This document shows positions 10,217 through 20,478 of a DNA stretch of 64,000 bases, piece after piece (the first letter of the stretch is position 1; every line of letters begins with the position of its first letter). Both the position numbers and the translations under genes were made by a program. This stretch comes from Dichomitus squalens LYAD-421 SS1 (lineage: Eukaryota; Basidiomycota; Agaricomycetes; Polyporales; Polyporaceae). The notes beneath the pieces were generated by a model. That model was not told the DNA's origin and did not search any database. It saw only the letters and a list, made by a program, of their open reading frames with translations. Location: positions 898,905 to 962,904 of the forward strand of contig NW_006766884.1 of the NCBI RefSeq assembly GCF_000275845.1, in the 5' to 3' direction.

Positions 10217-13200
10217 CTATCGTGCATTGAAGTTGAACCACGATTGCCGCTTGGCTGCAAGACAAAGCGACGTGGTCAGCACGAGGTTCGCGCGTGTTGG
10301 CACCAACAATGCAGAGACACGTACCGGTGCTATCGGTGAAAGGGAGCGAAGGCCCGAAAACGTAAGGCAAAAGACGTACGTCGTCAGCAGACACGCAGGC
10401 ATGGTAGCCGTGAAACAAGGCACGCACCCAGAGTCCTCGGCCTGCACTCTTGCCAAAGGGTTCGCCATGCTCGGGGACGCCGGCCCCGTGCTCGTGATAG
10501 CGGCGGCGTTGCCTCCGCCGCCCCGCAACGGCTTGGCGATCCGGCCAAAGCTTAACGGCGACGACGAGGCGGCTTTCTGAGCTAAACGGCGGGATTTGGA
10601 TCAGCCCAATACAACGGTAAGCACCAATTTATGATCGCTTACCCCGCGCCTGGTCGAGCCGCTCCTTCACCGCCTGTAACTGAGCCTCGAATTTCTGGTT
10701 CTGCACCGCCAACCGACGGTCGGCATCCTGCAGGAGCGCCTCGAGGTTCTGTATCCGTTCGTTGCGTGCAAGGAGCTTCCGTTCAGCGATGCCCGCCTCC
10801 TTCTTGAGCGCTGAGTTCTGATCGACGAGCTGACGAAGGGATATGGCAACCGTCTGTTAGCAACGACGACGAAAAGGCCAGGCGCTGATTCGAAGCATCT
10901 CAAACGCACCTGCTTCTGGACAATGGTGAGCTGCTCTAGATTGCGTTCCAAGAAGGCCATCTTCTTCTGCTGCGCTTTGCTGTTGCTGTTGCGGATGACG
11001 TTGTTGTACTGCTCCTTGATCTCGTCCAACTGGATCTCAAGCTCGACGACCTAAAAGTATAACGCGCGTGATTCATGAGCCAAATGACGAGCGCATCGCA
11101 GTTGAAGATAGCCTATTACCTTCTCGCATCGGTTCTGGAGGTCGCGCATGAGCGACTTCTTGACACCATCGAACTCGGCAAGCTGCACGCTGATCGCCTT
11201 CCGGGTGCGCTCTAAGTCCTGCGCGCTCTCTGCCAGGTTCTTGCCGCCCTCGATACCAGCCGAGGTGACAGCAAAGGCACGCTATGTGGCGGCACAATGT
11301 ATCAGTCTTGCACGGCACCTGCCGTACGTCGAGAAACCAGCGGGAATGTTACGTACCTTGAGCTCCTCGTTGACGCTCTTCAGGCTATCGATCGTTGCGT
11401 TGAGAGTGCGGATCTCGTTGCCCCTGATCTCGAGCTGTTGCTTGAGATCCTGGACTTCGCCGGCGTGAGCGTCACGCTTCGCAGCGTACTGCGCCTCGAG
11501 CTTGTTCTGTAGGCAAAATGTCAAAAAAAGGGATGGCGCAGCATAGCGCCGGTAAACTCGCCTTGAGCTCGGCCATGGACTCGGCAACGTCCACATTGCT
11601 GACCTCCTCATCGTGGATGGTCTTCTCTGAAAAATTAAGAACAAACGGGGTTAGAAGACACCGATGCCGTACGCAGGACCGAACACGAACCGAGCAGCTC
11701 CTCATACTCGGCCTCGAGGGATGCGATGCGTGACTCAAGCTCGTCACGCCTCCGCTGGTGCATCTCGTTCTCTTCCTGCACCTGCCGGAGCCGGTCGACG
11801 GTCTCGCGGATGAGGCCCTGGGTGTCGCCCAAGCGCCGCCTGAGGGAGACAATGTCCTCGTGGGTGAGAGTGGCGACGGCCGCGTCCGAGTCGATGGCAT
11901 CGAGCTTGGCGAGGATCTGGCGCAGCTGCTCGTCCTTCTCGGAGAAGGAACCTTGCTATATACGCCATAGGGCGTAGAGGAACACAGATCAGACGCTCGT
12001 GCCGCCGCGGGCCCGAATAGAACTTACAGCATCGAATTTGGCCATCATGAGCGCCATCTTCTCCTGCTTGCGCTTCTCCTTGTCCTCCGCTGACGCATCC
12101 TTCTGGGCAGCTTTGAGGTCCGCGATGGTCTTCTTGAGCTCCTCGAGCTCGCCCTTCGCGTCCTGGTTCTGCTCCTTGAGGATGTCGATCGTGATGATGC
12201 TCTCCTTGTTGTCGTAGTTGAGCCTCTCGACCTGCAGACGGAGTTCGTTCAGCTGGCCTGACATCGACTTGTTCTCCGCCGAGAGCGACGTCTCCTGCTC
12301 CTTGAGGAATGTGAGCTCCTCCTTGAGCTCCGACACCAGCTTCTCTGCCGCTTTGAGCGCGGACTCCCTTTCCGCGAGCTGATCGCTCAACTCGTTCTCG
12401 CGCTTCAAGAAGTCCTCGCGCTCGTCCTTGTCCAAACCAACAACTGTGGGCGTCTGTGGACGGCTGTCCAAATCGCTCCGGAGATCCTGGAGCAAAGGGT
12501 TGACAGGTGTCTGGCTCCGAGTCGCAGACGGTGTCGGGGAAGCAGTCGCTGACTTCTTGGGGGCGGCGGACGCCGGGGCACCAGCCTTCTCGGGGGAAGC
12601 CCAGTCCGCCTGGTCGACCTGTCCACCAGACCGCCAGATGGCGAGCTCGGCTTCCAGAGCAGCAATGTACTTCTGATACGAAGAGTTGGCGGCATTCGCC
12701 TTGGACAGAAGAGCTTTGAGCTCGAAGGGTGAGAGCTCCGCGTTGACGCGGGCGGTGTTCTTGATGGACTTTGCACGGATACCGAAGCGCAGGGTGGAGA
12801 GGGTTTCAGCCTCGTTGTAGGATGAGGGAGAGCAGTTGATGATGAGAGTCGTTCGTGAATTACCACCGAGTGACTCTTGCAGGATACGGGTGAGCTTGGA
12901 GTCGCGGTATGGGATATGTTTAGCCTGAAAAGTAAGAGTACTTGGGTCGGTTGCCTCTTTAGACTCCAGATGGAGGGAAGACCAACCTTGCCATCCGTCA
13001 GGGCGTTGATGACCATACCGAGAGCCGACAGAGACTTGTTGATCTTCTTGGCTTCCTCCAGAGTCTGACCGGATGCTCCGGTCTTGCCAACCTTCTCAGA
13101 ACCAGCAAGATCGACAAGGTACAGGTTACCAGTCTTCTGTGCACCGGTCTCGGTGTTCTTCTGGTTGATTGTAATGAGGAAGATGGAATGTGATCGAGAC

Positions 13201-14266
13201 GACTCCGCGTTCATGTCTGTTCACAAATGGCTCGTCGGACGATGCATGAGATTGATGGGGGACATGCTCACTAGTGTAGGAAACAACACGAGCTGCACCT
13301 CCTTGCCTCATGATCTCGTACACTTCCTGCGCACTGCTCACGTAGAAGTCGGAGAGACCCTTCACGTACACGCCCTTCGACTTCTCTTCGTGAACCTGCA
13401 GGTTGTCATTCTGGGCTGTAAACCGATACGACCGGATCGTTATACGCATCTCATCGTGTCCAATGACGTTAGCACGACTCACGAGCAAGCAAGTCCCTAA
13501 TCCGCTCTAGGTATATTTCCATGTACGAGACCTTCACGAGGTATTCTAGATGCGCATCTGATTCCACGATAGACTGGAATATTTGCTCGGTTATACGGGG
13601 TATCAATCCTTTGAGCTCAGGGTTATCTATGTCGGCACCCTGTGTGGCGTACGTTAGCGCATGCAGGGAACGAAACGAGGCCGTGTGCTGCGTACCATCA
13701 TGGTGAATGTCTTTCCGCTACCAGTCTGACCATACGCAAAGATCGTGCCGTTATAGCCATCAAGAACATCTGTGAAACGCAAGGCGTGAGCCTGAAAGAT
13801 TTCCGGAGGAACGGAGTATTAGGTGTGCTTGAGGCTTCAGCATCGAGGACGTCCGCGTTGAGGACACCGCGGGAGCGAAGGAACTATGTACGAATGCACA
13901 TTGATGATGAGGGGACACCACTTACCCTTTACGATACTGGAACGAGGTCAACGTCTGAAGCTCCGATCAGAAAAGAGCACTCACTCCTTGACTCCGTAAT
14001 CGAAGACCTCGTGCTGCTTGGTCCCTGGAGGGAACACGCGGTCGAACGTAAAACCATCTTTCTCCGGGCCCGAGCTCAATTGTGCGGATCGCACTTGGAC
14101 GGTTTGTAGATTATCATCGAAGGAGACTACGATCTCTCCGCCCTCCCGCTGCTCGATAGCGTTCGTCGGCCGGAATCTGAAAGCATCATACAGGAATAAT
14201 TATCGGGGTTGCACAAGACCAGAGGGAGATCACATACCGACAGACGACCTTGATGTTCGTAGACAT
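10217..14266 (-). CDS. Kinesin-1 heavy chain (conventional kinesin)
   Basis: Seventeen exons: 14266-14238, 14176-13985, 13936-13926, 13769-13696, 13639-13483, 13415-13272, 13216-12987, 12924-12028, 11955-11691, 11626-11562, 11506-11357, 11281-11120, 11050-10910, 10829-10643, 10581-10428, 10329-10325, 10254-10217; 966 aa. Plus-end microtubule motor for vesicle and organelle transport. Motor domain 1 to about 330: CRFRPTN, P-loop GQTGSGKT (about 92-99), switch [12 protein letters not shown], switch II DLAGSE. A long coiled coil follows. The conserved fungal kinesin-1 tail segments [11 protein letters not shown] and [13 protein letters not shown] support the class. Exon 3 is only 11 nt. The tail needs a 5-nt microexon (10325-10329) to keep frame into [11 protein letters not shown]. 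The intron 11507-11561 is GC-AG rather than GT-AG. The 156-bp intron 13770-13925 is about three times the local norm. Confidence 0.95.
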
Positions 14267-14758
14267 GGCAGGTCGTAGATGGTGCTCAATGAGACGCGAC
14301 GAAAGGAGAGTCGGATATTGCTTCAAGCTTCGTTACGGCCTGATCGCCGAGGTATATGAAGCGCGCCCAATCGAGGCGGGGTGTCTAGAGACAAGAAAGA
14401 AGGGATGAAGGAGGGTAGCAGAAGATGGTAGCGAGACTCTTGAGGCCTGTTGGCGGAGAGCAGGTCGAAAGCAGGTCAAGCAGACATGGTCGAGCTATGT
14501 ATTTGCGGCTGTTGTCAAGCACGCGCCAGCTTCGCGCACGCGTCCCCAATTGGCGCCCCATATATGCAAAGTCAGTGTCTCAGCGGAGGTAGCATTCGAC
14601 ATCCGATTTTGTGAAGGCATCTCTGACATTGCAAGTACTTTAGAATACACAGGTAACATGTTGTACAGCCAGTCTAGAACGGTCCAGGTGCGATAGCAGA
14701 GGCATACAATACGTACGGCGGCGGAAGGGAGATTTGTGGCAAAGGATACAAGGACGAA
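14267..14758. other. Intergenic, kinesin-1 promoter and ELF1 3' region
   Basis: 492 bp between two minus-strand genes. No extra gene, repeat or RNA was recognised. Confidence 0.6.
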
Positions 14759-15195
14759 TCAGTCGTCGCTGTCTACAGATGGTGCTCGGGGAGCCCTGCT
14801 TGAGGAAGCAACGGTCCTGCGTGATGAAGTCGCAGCAGCGTCCTTTTCTGCAGCATCGGCAGCGTCAATCCACTCTGAGTAAATGTCGATCGGTTCCGTA
14901 AGGTCTGTTCAAGAAACGGTTAGTCCCTAACTGGAAGTTGATGGGCGAAGCGACGCACGATTGGCTTTGCTCTGATATCTCTGGTCGCATATTTTGCACA
15001 GAAGCTGCGCAACACCCTCCTTCCTGTTGATTCGAACGGAGACAGACTTGTCATGGTGGCAGAACAAGCAAGTGAAGTTGGTCTCTGTATACATCGTAAG
15101 CGTCATCCTGAACTGCTTATACTGCTGCACAAACCCAACGGATCCTTCCGCCGCGCTGGGGCTGGTTTGCGAGAAGACTTTTTGCGTTTGCCCAT
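14759..15195 (-). CDS. ELF1: Transcription elongation factor 1 (ELF1/ELOF1), zinc-ribbon protein
   Basis: Exons: 15195-15135, 15084-14959, 14904-14759; 110 aa. It starts MGKRKKSSRKP, the invariant basic tail of the family, then the four-cysteine zinc ribbon CLFCHH...CKICDQ and the conserved PIDIYSEWID motif. ELF1 binds elongating RNA polymerase II, helps transcription through nucleosomes and supports transcription-coupled repair. The basic N-terminus is on exon 1 and the zinc ribbon on exon 2. The Ser/Ala-rich, acidic C-terminal tail (residues about 85-110) is a common fungal extension. It is transcribed divergently from kinesin-5, with only 182 bp between the two ATGs. Confidence 0.95.
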
Positions 15196-15377
15196 GGTGG
15201 CGGAGGAAGGCGAGAGTTGAACAGGCTACAGAGAGCCTGCGAGGCATTACTGCACAAGCGCCTGCGGTAGGAGGATTCCCACGGAGCGATCACGTGGCAT
15301 ACGCGACGCGCGCGAGGTTGAGTTCGCCGACGAGCGACCTGCGCCTCCTCCCGACTACCGTCGCTCCCCCGTTCCCC
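15196..15377. promoter_or_regulatory. Shared divergent promoter, ELF1 / kinesin-5
   Basis: 182 bp between the ELF1 start codon (minus) and the kinesin-5 start codon (plus). Both 5' UTRs and both core promoters must fit here. No clear TATA box is visible. Inference from gene layout only. Confidence 0.6.
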
Positions 15378-18300
15378 ATGGCCTCCCGTCGCCCCCCGTC
15401 CCGCATGCGGACGAACACTGCCTCGTCTATGCCCCCACCTCAGACGACACACATTAGACCCCGTTCTGCGCTACAGAGGTCTGACTCCTCTCAGCGATCT
15501 ACAACCACACCCGTCGACAACACCCGTGAAGTAGGCTCTTCGAATGCCACTAGGGGCGCTGTGTCTGTCCAACCGAAACCCGCGCCTGGAGATACGGAGG
15601 GGAATATTCGAGTTGTTATACGCTGTCGTCGCCGCTCGGAGCGCGAGATTCAGGACAACTCTCCGATTATCGTCACTACAAATGGTCCCAAGGGTGAAGA
15701 CATCACCGTCGAGGCATCTGTCCCTACCTCTACCTTTGGCGTCGTTGCGCTTCCCACGACGCGGACATATCCGTTTGACATGGTATTCGGACCAGAAGCT
15801 GATCAGGCCACCGTCTATAACGATGTTGTGCACCCCATGCTCGAGGAAGTCCTCTTGGGGTACAACTGCACTCTGTTCGCATACGGACAGACCGGAACAG
15901 GGAAAACGTAAGTTCATGGTAATATGTGCTGCGGTGCTCCTCCTTACATTGGCGAACAGACATACTATGCAGGGCGACCTTACCACCACTCCGCTCGGCA
16001 ATCCTTCTCAACAAGCCGGAATGATCCCCCGTGTTCTCTTCAAGCTCTTCCAACATCTGGAAGCGACTTGCACAGACTTCAGCGTGAAGATCTCGTTTGT
16101 AGAGCTGTATAACGAAGAATTGCGCGACCTCCTCGCTCCGGAACTTCAGGCTCCGTCCGGGTCGAATCAGCCCATGGGGATGGGCGTCCAGAAGGACACC
16201 TCTCAACAAGTAAATCTTAAGTTGTTCGATGACTCCAAAAAGGGAGGAGTAATTATCCAGGGCTTAGAGGAGACCCCCGTCCGGACCGTCACGGATGCCC
16301 TTGCCCTTCTAACGAAGGGTAGCCACCGAAGACAGATTGCAGCGACCAAATTCAACGATCACTCAAGTCGATCCCACTCCGTCTTTTCCATAACCATTCA
16401 CACCACCGCGGCTTCCACCACCGGCGACGGTCTCCTCCGCGTCGGGAAGCTCAACCTCGTCGATCTCGCCGGTTCCGAGAATATCGGCCGTTCCGGTGCA
16501 GAGAACAAGCGTGCGAGGGAAGCTGGTATGATCAACCAGAGTCTCCTCACGCTTGGTCGAGTCATCAACGCTCTCGTTGATAATTCTCCCCACGTACCGT
16601 ATCGGTAAGTCGGTGCACCCCCGTTTACTTGCCGTACACTGATTCTCTTCAGTGAATCGAAGCTCACTCGCCTCCTCCAAGACTCCCTGGGAGGTCGTAC
16701 CAAGACTTGCATCATTGCAACCGTTTCGCCCGCCCGCTCGAACATGGAAGAGACCCTCTCGACGCTCGACTACGCTATCCGCGCCAAGTCAATCAAGAAC
16801 CGGCCCGAGGTGAACCAGCAGATGACGCGCAACGCCCTCATCAAGGACTATGTCGCCGAGATCACGCGCCTGCACGCGGATCTCCGCGCCGTCCGCGAGA
16901 AGAGCGGGATCATCATCTCGGAGGAGAGCTGGGCGAAGATGACGGCCGAACAGGAGCTCAAGGAGACAGAGCGCCTTGAGGCGGTCAAGCAGGTCGAGAT
17001 TCTCGAGGGGCAGATGAAGGCCGTCAGGGAGGAGTTCGAGGAGGCGATGACGTTGCTGGCGAGGACGGACGAGGAGCTACGGGAAACGAAGGTTAGACTT
17101 GAGGGCACGACGACGGAGCTTGTGGGGACGAAGCAGCAGCTGGCCGCCGTAGAGGGCGCGCTAGAAGAGGAAATCTATGTTCGCCAGGTGCACCAGACGA
17201 GCGAGGAGACGCTGCATGGTATTGTCGAGGAGTGGAAAGACATCGCTCGCGAGTACGAGGGCGATGTTACCGGCCTGTTCAGCAAACTCGGTAGGTCGAC
17301 AGTGGTTCGTCTCGAAGTGTTGGATCGTCTGATCCGGTTGTCATCCAGACCGCAAGACCGCAGCGTTAGGCGCAAACGTGAAGGCTGTCGGCATCCACAG
17401 CAAAACGCTTGCGAACGAGTCCCAGACGATGTCATCGAAGGTCGACACCTTCATGAAGGCCGCCACTCAACACCTCAACAAGGTCAAGACCGAGACCGAG
17501 CAATTTCAGAACAAGGAGATCGAGGCTCTCTCAGTCATCTCTAACCGCATCAAGGAGCAGCTCGAGAAGGTTCAGGAATCGCTCAAACTTATTCAAGCCA
17601 AGGAGGAGACTTCCAAGGAGACCATCGACGCCATGAAGACTACTATCACCGAGGCTCAGGAAACGATGAAGACTGGCTTCACTGCGTACGCTGAGGAGCT
17701 CCGTCAGCATTGCGAGTTCATCTGTCAGGAAGCCGAGACGTCCAGTCTGGCTAGCTGTAGTGTCGTAAGCCCTGCTGCCCTCCATGAAGTTGCAAACCAC
17801 TGACACTGCCTTAGGTCGAGAAAACCTTTCAGGAGCTTGGCACTCTCACAGAGGCCATCAAGCAGGAAGCCCTCGAATTCATCGCGACGGAGCGTAAGGC
17901 ACTCCAAGAGGCGAAAGCGTTAGCGGACAACACGACAAATACTGAGATCCTCAGGCTCAAACAGCAAAACGTGCTTCTGACCCGCCTGCTTGAGACCGAG
18001 CGAGTCGAGGCGAAGCGCTCCGCCGACGCATTGTTGGAACGCATCGCCGGCCTCCTCGGTGATTACACGAACGAACGTGACCGCAGTCTTCGCGAGACGT
18101 TCTCCGAGATGACGGGCAGCAACACCACGGCGGAGTACGAGATGCAGCAGCTGGGTCAGAGGCAGGGTCAGCAGCTCGACGCTGCTGTTGCCCGCGGAAG
18201 CCAATGGAGCGAGCATCTTACTAAACGGGGTGTCGAGGGCAAGAGGTTGCGGGATGGTGGCATCAAGGTATGCAAATTTCAAATGTCAACTCGGGATGTT

Positions 18301-19244
18301 CGCTGACATTGTGGGCAGTCCGTCAATGCTGCCAAGCAGTCAATTCGCGATGGGCTCGCAGAGGTACAGGAAGCCATCTCATCATCGACAAGCGAGTTCG
18401 CCCAGGATGTGCAACGTATCATCCAAGGCTCAAACACGACGCTCACGCAGGGTATGCATATATCTACGCCTGATGTCGTGAGATGTGTATTGATAGCTTC
18501 TGATTTGTAGCATTCGACCGCGAGCACCGCGCGAAACGTGCACGCATTGAAGCGACGGATGGTCTCGTCACAGAGGCGCAATCAGGCTATCGTTACATGC
18601 AACGCGGTCTTGCGTCCACATCGAGATCTATTGAAGGTTCGACAAACCGCATACTCTCAGAGATGTCGGGTATGGAGATGGCAGTTGATGCTCTCAACGT
18701 TGCTGCCTCGACAACACTCGGTAATATTCGTCGTACAACCCAGAGTCTCGCAGAAGAGGGCACAAGAGAAGACAAACCCACAGGCTCGACCCCGCGTAAG
18801 CGTGGCCGGAGGGTCGTCGAGGATTTCCCGCCCACAGAGAGTAGAGACGTCCTCGTCCGCCGTTTCAGGGCGAGAGGCGTATCCTCCGTAGGCAGCGAGA
18901 CTTTCCTTGCTGAGCACCTACCCTTGCCTGACGGCGGGGAAGCCCAGTCGCCAACGTTAGACGGTATGGTTATTGACTCTCCTGTAGACGGAGCTGTCTC
19001 GGACGAAGAGAACCGCTTTGAGGCCACCCCCACAAACTCTCCACCTCCACTTGTCAAATCCTTAGCGTCATCCTCTTCATCATCCACGTCCGCATCGACA
19101 ACTGCATCGATCCCTGTTCCTGCCATCCCCTCCATACCTGTACTCAAACAGCCGACAAAGCTTGGTACCCTTACAGAGCGGTCAACCAATGTCGGCGTAC
19201 GCACACGACCGCAGCGCTCCAGGCGGACCGTCGCACCGCGATAG
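15378..19244 (+). CDS. Kinesin-5 (BimC/Eg5/Cin8 family) mitotic motor
   Basis: Exons: 15378-15907, 15960-16604, 16653-17290, 17349-17764, 17815-18267, 18319-18451, 18511-19244; 1,182 aa. Homotetrameric motor that slides antiparallel spindle microtubules. A Ser/Thr/Pro-rich N-terminal extension of about 70 residues precedes the motor ([17 protein letters not shown]-loop GQTGTGKT near 170, [39 protein letters not shown]). The long stalk has the kinesin-5-type spacing of short helices. The C-terminal 240 residues are Ser/Pro-rich and basic, where the BimC box is expected; a segment near residue 1,040 ([14 protein letters not shown]) is a candidate. Kinesin-5 rather than other N-kinesins is supported by the N-terminal extension, the RCR(R/G)R(S/N)xRE(I/V) strand and the stalk length. 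The start at 15378 is the first ATG inside the conserved frame downstream of the ELF1 promoter. Confidence 0.93.
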
Positions 19245-19699
19245 GGCCTTCATCGTATATCTACTACAGAATTTTCTAGCATCGCTGCCCCAGACCGCAC
19301 ACGACTTTTTCTTCAATTTGCCTGTAACTTTATTCATACTTCTTCGCTCTGCTGTCGCTGTCGTTTGTATTGTATCCCGTACCATAGCGATACCGGAATC
19401 GTACAGCTATACCTCCTTTAGTTGCTTTCCTGTGACATGTGCACTGCATATACACTCCACCCCTGGATGGCAAAGAGCACTATGGGATGGGTCTCGGGTC
19501 TGACTTCAAGCATTGCGGTCGGTGCAGCAACTTGAGGCTCTCGCGATCGCTGAACTGCTGTTTACGTAATACACTGCTGTGCGGCGTAGTCGACTGTGGC
19601 CAACGCGCGCTGGACGCCGTTCATCGTTGTGCCTATTGCGTCTACCTATCCTCTCGCGGCCCATTCCCTGTATCCTTGTCTCTGTGACAAATCCCCACC
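19245..19699. other. Intergenic, kinesin-5 3' region and VPS55 promoter
   Basis: 455 bp between two plus-strand genes. No gene, RNA or repeat was recognised. Confidence 0.6.
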
Positions 19700-20282
19700 A
19701 TGGCCAGTGCAGGCATCAAAAGTTCGTACTCGTACCTCAGGGGCTACCTCAGGGCATGTACTCAATCGCGGGTTGCAGCGGTCATCCTGCTCTCGTTCGT
19801 GTTGGCAGTAGGCTTTTTGCTCGTCATCCTCTCGTGCGCGTTATGGGCGAACTGGCTTCCTCTCCTTGTCGGTGCGTTTTCTCTTCTTGATCACCGGTAG
19901 AAGTCCACCATCTGAAATTGAGGTCATGTCTTCGTTGCGTTTGCCTACAGCCTTGACCTTCGTCCTTGCGCCACTTCCCAACGCGGTATTCGCGCGATGC
20001 GGAGGAGACGACTTCTCCGCGGAATACGATGGCTCAGGGCCTGTTGACCTTGGCCGTTTCATCACCGCGTCGGTTGTTGTCACCGGGTTCGCACTCCCAC
20101 TAGTGCTGGCCCATTCGGAGGTGATCACGAAGGGAGCTTGCGCGATGTCAATCGCTGGTGGAGCGTAAGTCCACTAATCTATCACCCATCCGCTGCTTGC
20201 TGAGACAATCTCCAGTCTTGTGTATGGCACTATCATGGCATACAGCCAAACCTTCAAGGAAGGAGATTCGGAGTTCGATTAG
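19700..20282 (+). CDS. VPS55: Vps55, endosomal membrane protein (LEPROT/OB-RGRP family)
   Basis: Exons: 19700-19871, 19951-20164, 20216-20282; 150 aa. It has four hydrophobic segments, as expected of Vps55 and leptin-receptor-gene-related proteins: about 25-48 (AAVILLSFVLAVGFLLVIL), the LTFVLAPLPNAVF segment, SVVVTGFALPLVLAH and the GALVYGTIMAYS segment. The LAPLPN and FALPLVLAH...I...GA motifs are diagnostic. With Vps68 it acts in late-endosome to vacuole transport. The C-terminus is the short acidic tail FKEGDSEFD. Length fits the family (about 130-150 aa). The gene ends 196 bp from the 3' end of TRS120, which converges on it. Confidence 0.92.
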
Positions 20283-20478
20283 AGGTATCTACATCCCACT
20301 GGAGGACGATCGGACAACTATTAAGTTACACCTCGCCGAGGCCGTTGTACACTATCGTACTACTATCCGTCCGTCGTGCTATATGTCTGGACTGGAACTT
20401 TGACAAGACAGAGCGTGGGCAGTCCAGGTCCATAGATCTGAGGGAATTGAAAGGAAAGTCGATGACAAGCCTGGTATG

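Noticed and set aside
9534..10427. 297-codon open frame on the minus strand
   Set aside because: It starts inside the kinesin-1 tail introns, has an arginine/glycine-rich GC-driven composition and no recognisable domain; kinesin-1 accounts for its first part in another frame.
13770..13925. In-intron sequence reading DVLD, echoing the start of kinesin-1 exon 4 (DVLDGYNG)
   Set aside because: Only a few codons match and every one differs at the wobble base; no usable donor follows, so an alternative exon is unlikely. Judged coincidence.
20283..20478. Possible small gene between VPS55 and TRS120
   Set aside because: Only 196 bp between convergent stop codons; nothing but 3' UTR sequence is visible.
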